Counted from the first letter of the stretch, positions 1-6,626 are shown. The stretch: DNA of 6,626 bases from Bacteroidales bacterium (GCA_017997855.1 JAGOEF010000092.1:1-6626); one strand, 5' to 3'. Program-made: numbers and translations. Notes: generated by a model not told the origin, from the letters alone.

Positions 1-161
1 ACCTGCCCGTTGGTTTTATTGGTTCTGTTGCATCGAATTTCGAAAACGAAATTAAAGTAGCTGCCCAAAAGAATAAAATACTTACCGGAAAATTCATTAA
101 TGACCCGTTGGCAGGAATTGTTCAGTATCACCTGAGCGACGACAAGGCAATGGGTTATTAA
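1..161 (+). CDS. BadF/BadG/BcrA/BcrD-type ATPase, N-acetylglucosamine kinase-like (3' end only)
   Basis: Only the C-terminal 52 residues are inside the window, read from base 3 to a TAA at 159-161; the start lies upstream. The visible part has a glycine-containing segment (LPVGFIGSVASNF), then a helix, then a GKFINDPLAGIVQYH segment. This matches the end of the BadF/BadG ATPase family, in which Bacteroidetes members of about 280 residues are usually annotated as N-acetylglucosamine or related sugar kinases of the ASKHA fold. Family knowledge suggests ATP-dependent phosphorylation of an amino sugar in the cytoplasm, probably in cell-wall or chitin sugar salvage. The nucleotide-binding and substrate motifs are outside the window, so the substrate is not supported here. 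The last residues (LSDDKAMGY) extend slightly beyond the usual YH end. The next gene is 108 bp away behind candidate promoters, so it is probably a separate transcription unit. Confidence 0.7.
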   Translation, partial: LPVGFIGSVASNFENEIKVAAQKNKILTGKFINDPLAGIVQYHLSDDKAMGY

Positions 162-190
162 GGACAATGTCGTTTCAGATAAGCACACAA

Positions 191-198
191 TAATTTTG
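191..198 (+). promoter_or_regulatory. Candidate Bacteroidetes -7 promoter element (TAATTTTG)
   Basis: The octamer exactly fits TAnnTTTG, the -7 consensus for the Bacteroidetes primary sigma factor. It lies in the gap upstream of the zinc-finger gene. No good TTTG -33 partner is visible at the expected distance. Transcription starting just downstream would give a leader of roughly 65 bases. It is weaker than the second candidate at 246-253. Confidence 0.25.
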
Positions 199-202
199 TC
201 TG

Positions 203-232
203 GAGATAATTCAATTTAAGTTCGAGATAATT
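203..232. repeat. Short direct repeat GAGATAATT, two copies 21 bp apart
   Basis: GAGATAATT occurs at 203-211 and 224-232, with start points 21 bp apart, about two helical turns. The pair sits between the two candidate -7 elements, so it could be a regulator site. The gap is AT-rich and a 9-base chance repeat is not very unlikely, so the assignment is tentative. Confidence 0.25.
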
Positions 233-245
233 TCCATCATTTTAT

Positions 246-253
246 TATCTTTG
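246..253 (+). promoter_or_regulatory. Candidate Bacteroidetes -7 promoter element (TATCTTTG)
   Basis: This octamer is a perfect TAnnTTTG match. A near-match to the -33 TTTG box (TTCG at 221-224) lies 21 bp upstream, within a workable spacing. Transcription starting a few bases downstream would leave only about 10-12 bases before the ATG at 270, which is short but not unusual in this phylum. This is the best promoter candidate for the zinc-finger gene and pepA. Confidence 0.4.
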
Positions 254-269
254 GATAAATTCCGAAATT

Positions 270-629
270 ATGGACAAAGTATGTCTCGAATGTGGAGAAA
301 AGCTTATTGGCAGGGTTGATAAGAAGTTTTGCAGCGACCAGTGCCGCAACACTTACAACAACCGGCTCAATCAGGACCACACCAATCTGATCAGGAATAT
401 TAACCGTATCCTTAAGAAAAACCGCAGGGTGCTCGAATCGGTTAATACAAAAGGGAAAACACGTGTGAGCCGGCAGAAGCTGGTGGATGAAGGTTTTAAC
501 TTTGATTATCATACCAATGTGTTTACCACAAAAACCGGAAATACCTATTTCTTTTGTTACGATCAGGGGTATATTCAGGTTGACAATGATTATTACACGA
601 TAGTTACGCGACAGGATTATGTGAATTAG
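270..629 (+). CDS. Small zinc-finger protein of unknown function (119 aa)
   Basis: I do not recognise a characterised function. The first 26 residues contain four cysteines in a CxxC...CxxxC pattern (Cys5, Cys8, Cys21, Cys25) in the context CxxCG...GRxDKKFCSDQCR. This is a zinc-ribbon or treble-clef-like knuckle seen at the N-terminus of many small Bacteroidetes hypothetical proteins. Residues 27-70 are basic and probably helical (RNINRILKKNRR). Residues 71-117 look beta-rich and aromatic (FNFDYHTNVF, NTYFFCYDQGY). The basic segment beside a zinc knuckle fits nucleic-acid or ribosome binding, but that is inference. There is no signal peptide or membrane segment, so it is probably cytosolic. 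It ends in TAG 15 bp before pepA and in the same frame, suggesting co-transcription. The ATG at 270 is chosen because the zinc motif begins four residues later. Confidence 0.75.
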   Translation: MDKVCLECGEKLIGRVDKKFCSDQCRNTYNNRLNQDHTNLIRNINRILKKNRRVLESVNTKGKTRVSRQKLVDEGFNFDYHTNVFTTKTGNTYFFCYDQGYIQVDNDYYTIVTRQDYVN

Positions 630-644
630 AAAAATATCAAATCA

Positions 645-2090
645 ATGACAAAACAACCGAATATAAAACTGGCAGGGCAGGTTCCCGCCGACGAAACCGT
701 TGTGTATCTGCTCAGCGACAAAGCCCATGCACAATCTATTCCACTTACAAAGCCTGAGCAGGCTTATCTGCTTTCGAAACTGGAAACCGATGAAAAGTGC
801 ATTTCGATAAATTCGTATTTCAAATGGAATTTTGTGGTGATGTTGCCCGAAAACCCTGACTCTCCCGAAGCCATCGAAAAAATCAGGATGCTGGGAAGCG
901 ATGTTTGTAAGTACTTACTCAAAAACAAAACCACCGACGTTTTTGTTTCCGATTTTTCGAAATCTCCAAAACCGGCCATGGCATTTGCCGAAGGAATTGT
1001 GTTATCGGCATACCGGTTCAACAAATATTTTACCGACCGTGATAAAAAAGAAATAGACCTGAATACGATTTCGTTGGTTTCAGAATGTATTACTGATGTC
1101 GATGTATACCGGTTGAATACGCTTTGTGAAGCGGTTTATCTGGCCCGTGATATTGTGAACGAACCCTTGTCGCACATGAGTGCACACAAGCTGGCTGAAA
1201 AAATTCAGGAAGTTGGTCAGAATGCTGGAATCGGAGTGGAAGTATTCGATAAAAAGCGGATTGAAGCGCTGCGCATGGGTGGATTACTGGCGGTGAACCG
1301 TGGCAGTATCGACCCGCCGAGTTTTAGTATTATGACCTATAAACCAGCCAATGCCATCAACGAAAAACCCTACGTGGTGGTTGGCAAAGGCATTGTTTTC
1401 GATACAGGCGGACTGAGCTTAAAGCCCACCCAGGGTTCGATGGACAGCATGAAAAGCGACAAAGCGGGAGCGGCCGCCGCCTGCGCTATCTTATTTGCAG
1501 TTGCAAAAGCGCAGTTACCGTTGTACGTGATAGCCCTGATACCGGCCACTGATAACCGTCCGGGCGAAAATGCCTACGCCCCGCAGGATGTGATTACCAT
1601 GTATGATGGCACCACGGTCGAAGTGCTGAATACCGATGCCGAGGGACGTATGATACTGGCCGATGCACTTGCTTATGCAAAAAAATATGAGCCTGAACTG
1701 GTTGTCGATCTTGCAACCTTAACAGGAGCTGCGGTAGTTGCTGTAGGAACCATTGCCATTGCGGCCATGAGTAATAACAGCGCATGTCTCGAAACCCTGA
1801 AACAATCGGGACAGACAAGTTATGAGCGTTTGGTGGAACTACCGCTCTGGGAGGAATACGGAGAACTGATAAAATCGGATGTTGCCGATTTGAAAAATAT
1901 TGGCGGACGCTTTGCCGGTACCATTACTGCAGGTAAATTCCTCGAACATTTTACCGATTATCCATGGATTCATCTCGATATTGCAGGAACAGCCTATCTC
2001 GATGCCAACGATTCTTATCGCGGAAAAGCAGCCACGGGTTCGGGAGTCAGGTTGTTGTTTGATTTTTTTAGCAAAAAATGTAATTCATGA
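645..2090 (+). CDS. pepA: Leucyl aminopeptidase, peptidase family M17
   Basis: This cytosolic dimetal aminopeptidase removes N-terminal residues from peptides and works in protein turnover; family members are hexameric and use Zn2+ or Mn2+. At 481 aa it has full family length. The poorly conserved N-terminal domain is about residues 1-150 and the catalytic domain about 160-478. All key residues are visible. By alignment with E. coli PepA the metal ligands are Lys248 and Asp253 (GKGIVFDTGG), Asp272 (MKSDKAG), and Asp331 and Glu333 in the signature NTDAEGR. The catalytic Lys260 and Arg335 are also present. No signal peptide is seen. The start at 645 follows an A-rich stretch (AAAAATATCAAATCA) with no Shine-Dalgarno site, as is common in this phylum. 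It ends with tandem in-frame TGA codons (2088-2093). It probably shares a transcript with the small zinc-finger gene 15 bp upstream. The family assignment is secure; the peptide preference cannot be read from sequence. Confidence 0.96.
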   Translation: MTKQPNIKLAGQVPADETVVYLLSDKAHAQSIPLTKPEQAYLLSKLETDEKCISINSYFKWNFVVMLPENPDSPEAIEKIRMLGSDVCKYLLKNKTTDVFVSDFSKSPKPAMAFAEGIVLSAYRFNKYFTDRDKKEIDLNTISLVSECITDVDVYRLNTLCEAVYLARDIVNEPLSHMSAHKLAEKIQEVGQNAGIGVEVFDKKRIEALRMGGLLAVNRGSIDPPSFSIMTYKPANAINEKPYVVVGKGIVFDTGGLSLKPTQGSMDSMKSDKAGAAAACAILFAVAKAQLPLYVIALIPATDNRPGENAYAPQDVITMYDGTTVEVLNTDAEGRMILADALAYAKKYEPELVVDLATLTGAAVVAVGTIAIAAMSNNSACLETLKQSGQTSYERLVELPLWEEYGELIKSDVADLKNIGGRFAGTITAGKFLEHFTDYPWIHLDIAGTAYLDANDSYRGKAATGSGVRLLFDFFSKKCNS

Positions 2091-2101
2091 TGAATACAAT
2101 G

Positions 2102-2109
2102 TAACTTTG
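2102..2109 (+). promoter_or_regulatory. Candidate Bacteroidetes -7 promoter element (TAACTTTG) before pdxA
   Basis: This perfect TAnnTTTG match is in the 51-bp gap between pepA and the pdxA ATG. Initiation a few bases downstream would give a leader of about 25-30 bases. No TTTG -33 box is seen at normal spacing; TTTG at 2058-2061 is too far upstream. If active, pdxA, the malic enzyme and the protease form a transcription unit separate from pepA. Confidence 0.35.
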
Positions 2110-2141
2110 GCGTGCATTAAAACAGATGAAAAATAGTGAGT

Positions 2142-3230
2142 ATGGAGAAGATTAAAATTGGCATAAGCCACGGCGATATTAACAGTATCAGTTACGAAGT
2201 TATAATAAAAACCCTCAGCGATCAGCGCATAAACGATATGTGTATTCCGGTGCTGTTTGGTTCACCCAAGGTGGTAGCCTATCACCGCAAGGCCATCAAT
2301 GTCGAAAATTTTAGCCTGAACCCTGTCAGAACTGCAGAAGAAGCCCACCCCAAAAGGTCGAATATCATAAATTGCGTCGATGAAGATGTGAAAGTGGAAT
2401 TGGGTAAATCTACCCCCGAAGCTGGTCTTGCTTCGTATCAGGCGCTCGAGTGCGCAGTGAAAAGCCTTCAGCAAGGGAAAATTAATGCGCTGGTTACCGG
2501 CCCTATTAATAAACATAATATTGCAGAGGCAGGCTTTTCTTTTCCGGGACATACCGAGTATCTGGCTGATAAATTAGGTGTGAAAGATTATCTGATGCTG
2601 CTGGTTAGCGAAAAGCTAAGAGTGGGAACGGTGATGGGGCATGTTCCGATAAAAGATGTAGCCCGCTTAATGACTAAAGAGCTCATCGTGAGTAAACTCA
2701 AAGTGTTTAACGATTCGCTGCGCAACGACTTTAGCATACGCAAGCCCCGCATCGCCGTATTATCGCTAAACCCGCACTGCGGTGATGGAGGTGTGATTGG
2801 CAATGAAGAAACCGAAATTATTATTCCGGCAATCGAAGAAGCACGTAAGCAAAAAATTATGGCATTGGGCCCCTTTGCTGCCGATGGTTTGTTCGGCTCC
2901 GACAATTATGCCCGTTTCGATGGCATTCTGGCTATGTATCACGACCAGGGTCTGGCACCCTTTAAAGCACTGGCATTCGACAGCGGTGTGAATTTTACGG
3001 CAGGTCTTCCGGTAGTAAGAACTTCTCCGGCACACGGCACAGCCTACGAATTGGTGGGTACCGGCAATGCATCCGACGAATCGTTCCGCAATGCCTTGTA
3101 TCTTGCCATCGATATTTATAAGAACCGTAGCGAAAATGCAGAGATGCGTAAGCATGCCCTGCGCGAACAGGGCCGGTCGAAAGATTTGATGGGCGACGAT
3201 GACGATGTAGTTCTCGACGAAAACGATTAA
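2142..3230 (+). CDS. pdxA: 4-hydroxythreonine-4-phosphate dehydrogenase PdxA
   Basis: PdxA oxidises 4-phosphohydroxy-L-threonine with NAD(P)+; the product decarboxylates to 3-amino-2-oxopropyl phosphate, which PdxJ uses to make pyridoxine 5'-phosphate (vitamin B6). Residues below count from the ATG at 2142 (362 aa). The three metal-binding histidines are His167 (MGHVPIKD), His212 (LNPHCGDGG) and His267 ([11 protein letters not shown]), almost the same numbers as E. coli 166, 211 and 266. The substrate-binding GPINKHN and PGHTEY motifs (about 120-140) and the late [14 protein letters not shown] motif are also present. It is longer than E. coli PdxA (329 aa) through an insert near residues 66-95 and an acidic tail ([11 protein letters not shown]), a length typical of Bacteroidetes PdxA. 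GTG at 2136 is also in frame, but ATG at 2142 fits the family start better, and an in-frame TGA at 2127-2129 excludes anything longer. The malic enzyme starts 1 bp after its stop. A PdxA2-type substrate is possible but has no contextual support. Confidence 0.95.
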   Translation: MEKIKIGISHGDINSISYEVIIKTLSDQRINDMCIPVLFGSPKVVAYHRKAINVENFSLNPVRTAEEAHPKRSNIINCVDEDVKVELGKSTPEAGLASYQALECAVKSLQQGKINALVTGPINKHNIAEAGFSFPGHTEYLADKLGVKDYLMLLVSEKLRVGTVMGHVPIKDVARLMTKELIVSKLKVFNDSLRNDFSIRKPRIAVLSLNPHCGDGGVIGNEETEIIIPAIEEARKQKIMALGPFAADGLFGSDNYARFDGILAMYHDQGLAPFKALAFDSGVNFTAGLPVVRTSPAHGTAYELVGTGNASDESFRNALYLAIDIYKNRSENAEMRKHALREQGRSKDLMGDDDDVVLDEND

Positions 3231-3231
3231 T

Positions 3232-4542
3232 ATGTCATCAACCATCGATAACGAAGCCCTCGCATACCATGCTGAAGGCCGAAAGGGAAAACTGGAGGTG
3301 ATTGCCTCGAAACCTTATCGCGACCAACACGATTTATCGCTGGCCTATACACCCGGGGTAGCAGCACCATGCCTCGAAATTGAGAAAAACCCTTCGCTTG
3401 CCGGTGAATATACAGCCAAAAATAATCTGGTGGCTGTTATTTCGAATGGAACGGCTGTATTGGGCTTGGGAAATATTGGCCCGTTAGCATCGAAACCGGT
3501 TATGGAGGGGAAAGCCCTGCTTTTTAAAGCATTTGCCGATATTGATGTTTTTGACCTCGAAATCGATGAAAATAATCCGCAAAAACTGGTGGATATCGTT
3601 GCTTCGCTTTGTCCGGGTTTTGGTGGAATAAACCTTGAGGATATTAAGGCTCCTGAATGTTTTTTTGTTGAACAAAAATTGCGTCAACAATGCAATATTC
3701 CGGTTTTTCATGACGATCAACACGGAACGGCAATTATTGCAGGGGCAGCGCTAATGAATGCCCTGCAAATTGTTGGTAAAAAGATTTCGGAAGTGCAGGT
3801 TGTATTCAGTGGGGCAGGGGCCGCCGGAATTTCGTGCGCCCGCTTTTTCTGTAGTCTGGGTGTTAATCCCGAAAATATTGTTATGAGCGACATCGGTGGT
3901 GTGTTGAACCGAACCCGTGATATCCGCGACGAAAGGCTTCAGTTTATCACAAGCCGGAATATTTCCACCCTAAGCGAAGCCATGAAGGACGCTGATGTTT
4001 TTATAGGTGTGTCAGCAGGAAACCTCGTCAACCGAAGCATGATTGCCTCGATGAACGAGAATCCTATTGTGTTTGCCATGGCCAACCCCAACCCCGAAAT
4101 CGCTTACGATGAGGCCGTTGCAGTGCGCAGCGATATCATTATGGCCACCGGAAGATCCGATTTTCCCAATCAGGTGAACAATGTACTGGGTTTTCCCTTT
4201 ATTTTCAGGGGAGCACTCGATGTAATGGCTACCGATATAAACGAAGAAATGAAAATGGCGGCAGCGCACGCACTCGCCCGATTGGCTCGTCTGCCCGTGA
4301 CCGACGAAGTATTGCAGGCATATAAACTCAGTAATCTAGAGTTCTCGCGTGATTATATTATTCCAAAACCACTCGATAGCCGGGTGATTGAATTTGTTGC
4401 CCCAGCTGTTGCCGAAGCTGCCATACGAACAGGTGTTGCCCGAATCCAAAACCTCGATGCGGATGCATACCGAATTCAACTGCGGCAGCGAATTGAACGC
4501 AATCGAAAAATAAATCAGTTTATCAATCAACTCAACCCATAA
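3232..4542 (+). CDS. Malic enzyme, MaeB-type, without phosphotransacetylase domain
   Basis: It catalyses oxidative decarboxylation of malate to pyruvate with reduction of NAD(P)+, in the cytoplasm. The N-terminal malic domain (about residues 10-160) has Tyr39 in [10 protein letters not shown], the likely catalytic Lys94 ([10 protein letters not shown]), Glu136-Asp137 and the metal-site DD of FHDDQHGTA (161-162). The NAD(P)-binding domain (about 165-400) has the glycine-rich loop GAGAAG (194-199), AMANPNPE and [13 protein letters not shown]. The protein ends at 436 aa, after the FIPKPLD-like region ([10 protein letters not shown]) and a helical linker, just where many MaeB proteins (about 760 aa) continue into a phosphotransacetylase-like domain; none follows here. 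The final helix is regular and nothing suggests a frameshift, so this looks like a genuine short form. The cofactor is probably NADP by subfamily but not provable by eye. TAATATG joins it to pdxA, suggesting translational coupling, and the protease gene begins 4 bp downstream. Confidence 0.93.
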   Translation: MSSTIDNEALAYHAEGRKGKLEVIASKPYRDQHDLSLAYTPGVAAPCLEIEKNPSLAGEYTAKNNLVAVISNGTAVLGLGNIGPLASKPVMEGKALLFKAFADIDVFDLEIDENNPQKLVDIVASLCPGFGGINLEDIKAPECFFVEQKLRQQCNIPVFHDDQHGTAIIAGAALMNALQIVGKKISEVQVVFSGAGAAGISCARFFCSLGVNPENIVMSDIGGVLNRTRDIRDERLQFITSRNISTLSEAMKDADVFIGVSAGNLVNRSMIASMNENPIVFAMANPNPEIAYDEAVAVRSDIIMATGRSDFPNQVNNVLGFPFIFRGALDVMATDINEEMKMAAAHALARLARLPVTDEVLQAYKLSNLEFSRDYIIPKPLDSRVIEFVAPAVAEAAIRTGVARIQNLDADAYRIQLRQRIERNRKINQFINQLNP

Positions 4543-4546
4543 CCCT

Positions 4547-6622
4547 ATGAAAAAGTGGAGTGTAACCGTATTTCTGATAATTGGCCTTTCGATTATGGCT
4601 TTTGCAAGTAACACGTCGGTATCGTCGCGTGTTGCGGTTAACTTTTTCTATGAACAGGTTCAGCCATTCCGGCAAACCGATTATGCCAGCGTGCAGATTG
4701 AATCCTTATGGACCAAAACCATGGGAGAACACGAAGTTTTCACCGTATTTAATATGGTGGGTGGTGGCTTTGTGATTGTTTCGGAATATCAGGGGGTTGT
4801 TCCTGTATTGGCATTTTCGTTTGTGGGTACTTGCAAGCCCGGTGAAATAAATCCGGCTGCATCATTCTGGCTCGATAGTTATGCCGCACAGATAGAATAC
4901 GCCATTGGTCAACAGATACAGGGCAATGAGTCCATTCAACATGAATGGCAGCGCCTTGGCGATGCTACCCAGCTGCGAAAACAAACAAAAACGGGGGTGG
5001 CTCCCATGTTGCAGACCGAGTGGAATCAGGGTTTATACTACAATGCCATGTGTCCTTACGACCCTGCCGGACCAGGTTCACATGCAGTTACCGGCTGTGT
5101 GGCAACTGCACTGGGTCAATTGATTAATTACTTCAGATATCCCTTGCAGGGAACCGGAAGTTACGGCTATCAACACGATGATTACGGCTGGATTGAAGAA
5201 GACTTTTCGCAGTCTTTTTTTAATTACAATCAGATGCCCGTTGCATTAACCGATTTCAACGATGATGTTGCCCGGTTGATTTATAATATCGGTGTATCGG
5301 TTGATATGAATTATGGTCCCGATGGCTCTGGTATGTGGAATCATAAGGGGGCATATACACTGAAAACCTATTTCGGATATAATAGCGCCACCACCTATCT
5401 TTTCCGCGACAGCCTGCCCGAAGACTTCGACTGGAAAGGTACACTTACCCAGCATCTCGATCAGGGCATTCCCTTGTATTATGCCGGTTGGAGCGATTAT
5501 GAATTTGTATCGGGGCACGCATTTATTCTCGATGGTTATCAAAACGAAGATTATTATCACATCAATTGGGGTTGGGGCGGTAGTTCCGACGGCTATTTCT
5601 ATATTGATGACCTGACTCCAGGTGCCAACGATTTTACATTGTTGCACGAAGTGATAATAAACGCAGTTCCCGATGGTAACTATCCTAACGGATGCTCTGC
5701 TTCGGAAGAGCTGACAAGCATTGCCGGTACCATCGACGATGGGAGTGGACCACAGTTTGATTATTTGCCTGACACCGACTGCGAATGGCTAATTCAGCCA
5801 ACTGATTCAGCCAATGGTATAACGCTGACATTTTTGGCTTTCGATATTGCCGATGATGATATGGTGACAATTTTTGACGGACCTGATACGGATTCTCCTG
5901 TGCTGGGCGTGTATTCGGGTACGGTTATTCCACTGGAATTTAACAGTTCATCCGACAAAGTTCTGGTTAAATTTACATCGGGTGCCGAGAATCAGGGAAA
6001 AGGCTTTCTTCTGGCATTCAAAGGAATAAAACCAGTGTATTGCACTACAATTAATCACCTTTATGAACCGGTTGGGACTATTACCGATGGCAGCGCCCAG
6101 TTCAATTATCAGAACAGTACATTTTGCAACTGGTATATCGAGCCGGAAAATGCCCAGCGCATTACCCTGCACTTTACCGAGTTTGAAACTGAACCTGTAA
6201 ACGATTATGTAAAGATTCTGAATTCAGCCAATCAGACAGTGGCCAATTTTTCGGGGACTACCATACCTGATGATATAAGTATTGATGGGGAAAAAATTAC
6301 GGTTACCTTCCGCTCGAATGGCAATACCCGCGCAGGCGGCTTCAGCCTGAATTATTCTACCGAGTTTGTAGGTGTCGGACAGGTGGATAACGATGCTGTG
6401 TTGATGTACCCCAACCCTTGCCGGGATCATCTTAATTTACAGGTCCCTGCAAACTCCGGTTCTGTCACCATTGAGATTATTGGCAACGATGGAAGGATTT
6501 TCCGTCGTTTTGATGTTGATAACAACCTGAGCGAAACAAAGTTATGTTTTGATGTTTCTGAACTGGCTGCCGGAATGTATGTGGTCCGCTATTGCAGCCA
6601 TGGGCAAACCCTCTGCCAGTAG
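4547..6622 (+). CDS. Secreted C10 (streptopain-family) cysteine protease with two CUB-like domains and a T9SS tail
   Basis: This is an exported thiol protease, 691 aa. Residues 1-20 are a signal peptide (KK, hydrophobic core, AFA cleavage site). Residues about 25-120 resemble the Spi_C10 inhibitory propeptide (FNMVGGGFVIVS, then PVLAFS). The peptidase domain runs from about 150 to 375: PMLQTEWNQ and YNAMCP lead to the nucleophile Cys184 (TGCVATALGQ), the catalytic His324 (SGHAFILDGY) and Asn340-Trp341 in the typical NWGWGGSSDGYF. All are intact, so it should be active after propeptide removal. Two tandem CUB-like domains follow (about 383-492 and 499-604). The end (about 617-691) is a Por_Secre_tail-type T9SS sorting domain (MYPNPCRDHLNL ... 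LAAGMYVVRY). It should cross the inner membrane by Sec and the outer membrane by T9SS, then be released or surface-anchored. Substrates are unknown. It starts 4 bp after the malic enzyme stop, implying co-transcription. The tail stops at TAG slightly before the usual final lysine motif. Confidence 0.93.
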   Translation: MKKWSVTVFLIIGLSIMAFASNTSVSSRVAVNFFYEQVQPFRQTDYASVQIESLWTKTMGEHEVFTVFNMVGGGFVIVSEYQGVVPVLAFSFVGTCKPGEINPAASFWLDSYAAQIEYAIGQQIQGNESIQHEWQRLGDATQLRKQTKTGVAPMLQTEWNQGLYYNAMCPYDPAGPGSHAVTGCVATALGQLINYFRYPLQGTGSYGYQHDDYGWIEEDFSQSFFNYNQMPVALTDFNDDVARLIYNIGVSVDMNYGPDGSGMWNHKGAYTLKTYFGYNSATTYLFRDSLPEDFDWKGTLTQHLDQGIPLYYAGWSDYEFVSGHAFILDGYQNEDYYHINWGWGGSSDGYFYIDDLTPGANDFTLLHEVIINAVPDGNYPNGCSASEELTSIAGTIDDGSGPQFDYLPDTDCEWLIQPTDSANGITLTFLAFDIADDDMVTIFDGPDTDSPVLGVYSGTVIPLEFNSSSDKVLVKFTSGAENQGKGFLLAFKGIKPVYCTTINHLYEPVGTITDGSAQFNYQNSTFCNWYIEPENAQRITLHFTEFETEPVNDYVKILNSANQTVANFSGTTIPDDISIDGEKITVTFRSNGNTRAGGFSLNYSTEFVGVGQVDNDAVLMYPNPCRDHLNLQVPANSGSVTIEIIGNDGRIFRRFDVDNNLSETKLCFDVSELAAGMYVVRYCSHGQTLCQ
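5693..6358 (+). repeat. Tandem pair of CUB-like domains inside the C10 protease
   Basis: Residues 383-492 and 499-604 align along their whole length. Both open with a cysteine and have a second about 28 residues later (Cys383/Cys412 and Cys499/Cys527) followed by W-I-P, which fits the first CUB disulfide. Shared landmarks are GTI-DGS, QF-Y, ITL-F--F, D-V-I, SGT-IP, V-F-S and GF-L. The second cysteine pair of animal CUB domains is missing. The copies have diverged well beyond recent duplication. Their likely role is adhesion or substrate binding, perhaps calcium-dependent through the DDDMVTIFDG segment of the first copy. Confidence 0.7.
6395..6622 (+). other. T9SS C-terminal sorting domain (Por_Secre_tail-type)
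   Basis: Residues 617-691 show the family order: hydrophobic MYPNPCRDHLNL, then VTIEIIGNDGRIFRRF, then FDVSELAAGMYVVRY and a last strand after HGQTLCQ. In this family the domain directs export by the PorSS/T9SS machinery and is usually cleaved by PorU. The last strand is short: the usual end has a lysine-containing K-(L/I/F)-V motif, whereas this reading frame stops at TAG right after GQTLCQ. Confidence 0.8.
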
Positions 6623-6626
6623 TTAA

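Noticed and set aside
162..200. Possible terminator after the BadF-type gene (GACA/TGTC and ACAA/TTGT pairings)
   Set aside because: The stems are only 4 bp, the loops do not suit a hairpin and no run of T follows, so I do not call a terminator.
497..504. TAACTTTG, another exact -7 match, inside the zinc-finger gene
   Set aside because: It lies in coding sequence (Asn-Phe-Asp-Tyr codons) about 140 bp before pepA with no -33 partner, so chance is the simpler explanation.
237..512. 91-aa open frame on the - strand opposite the zinc-finger gene
   Set aside because: The + strand frame has a clear zinc motif, while the - strand protein shows no domain and would run into the promoter region.
627..2090. 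TAG as a recoded sense codon, since the zinc-finger gene and pepA share a frame across one TAG and the protease tail also ends at TAG
   Set aside because: PepA has a normal N-terminus and length, and no gene here has an internal TAG that would need read-through, so standard code use fits.
2087..2104. Tiny frame MMNTM overlapping the pepA stop
   Set aside because: It has only five codons, no sign of conservation and no leader-peptide pattern.
1900..2136. 78-aa + strand frame running from the pepA 3' end to the pdxA start
   Set aside because: Most of it overlaps conserved pepA in another frame, the product has no motif, and the part beyond pepA is only about 45 bases.
2766..3245. 159-aa open frame on the - strand across the pdxA 3' half
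   Set aside because: It lies wholly opposite well-supported pdxA, has no recognisable domain and has a cysteine-rich, low-plausibility composition. It is a shadow of pdxA codon usage.
5246..5647. 133-aa open frame on the - strand inside the protease gene
   Set aside because: It is antisense to the conserved C10 catalytic domain, with no recognisable motif or start context, so it is a shadow frame.

Overview
The window reads as an ordinary chromosomal stretch of a Bacteroidota (Bacteroidetes) bacterium, probably from a Bacteroidales-like or environmental lineage. Three things support this. The last gene encodes a secreted protease whose C-terminus looks like a type IX secretion (T9SS) sorting domain, a system confined largely to this phylum. 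The intergenic gaps contain TAnnTTTG motifs, the Bacteroidetes -7 promoter element, and start codons are preceded by A-rich sequence rather than clear Shine-Dalgarno sites. The BadF-type kinase end, the GDIN form of PdxA and the small CxxC/CxxxC protein also look like Bacteroidetes forms. This placement is by recognition; no search was run.

Layout: all six genes lie on the + strand. Positions 1-161 hold the 3' end of a BadF/BadG-type (N-acetylglucosamine kinase-like) ATPase gene. A 108-bp gap (162-269) has two candidate -7 elements and a short direct repeat. Then come a 119-aa zinc-finger protein of unknown function (270-629) and, 15 bp later, a complete M17 leucyl aminopeptidase (645-2090). 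A second gap of about 50 bp has another -7 candidate. It is followed by a tight cluster: pdxA (2142-3230), a malic enzyme (3232-4542; 1-bp gap) and a 691-aa secreted C10 (streptopain-family) cysteine protease (4547-6622; 4-bp gap). No gene-free stretch exceeds 300 bases. I saw no RNA genes, mobile elements, CRISPR arrays or convincing terminators.

Function: most of the content is housekeeping, namely amino-sugar kinase, cytosolic peptide turnover, vitamin B6 synthesis, and malate-to-pyruvate conversion with NAD(P)H production. The exception is the exported protease, built as signal peptide, C10 propeptide, C10 catalytic domain, two tandem CUB-like domains and a T9SS tail. It appears to be co-transcribed with pdxA and the malic enzyme, although no functional link is obvious. 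I found no convincing undescribed multi-gene system. The points most worth checking are the amber stop exactly where the T9SS tail would normally have its terminal lysine, the malic enzyme without the phosphotransacetylase domain common in its relatives, and the protease's place in a metabolic gene cluster.
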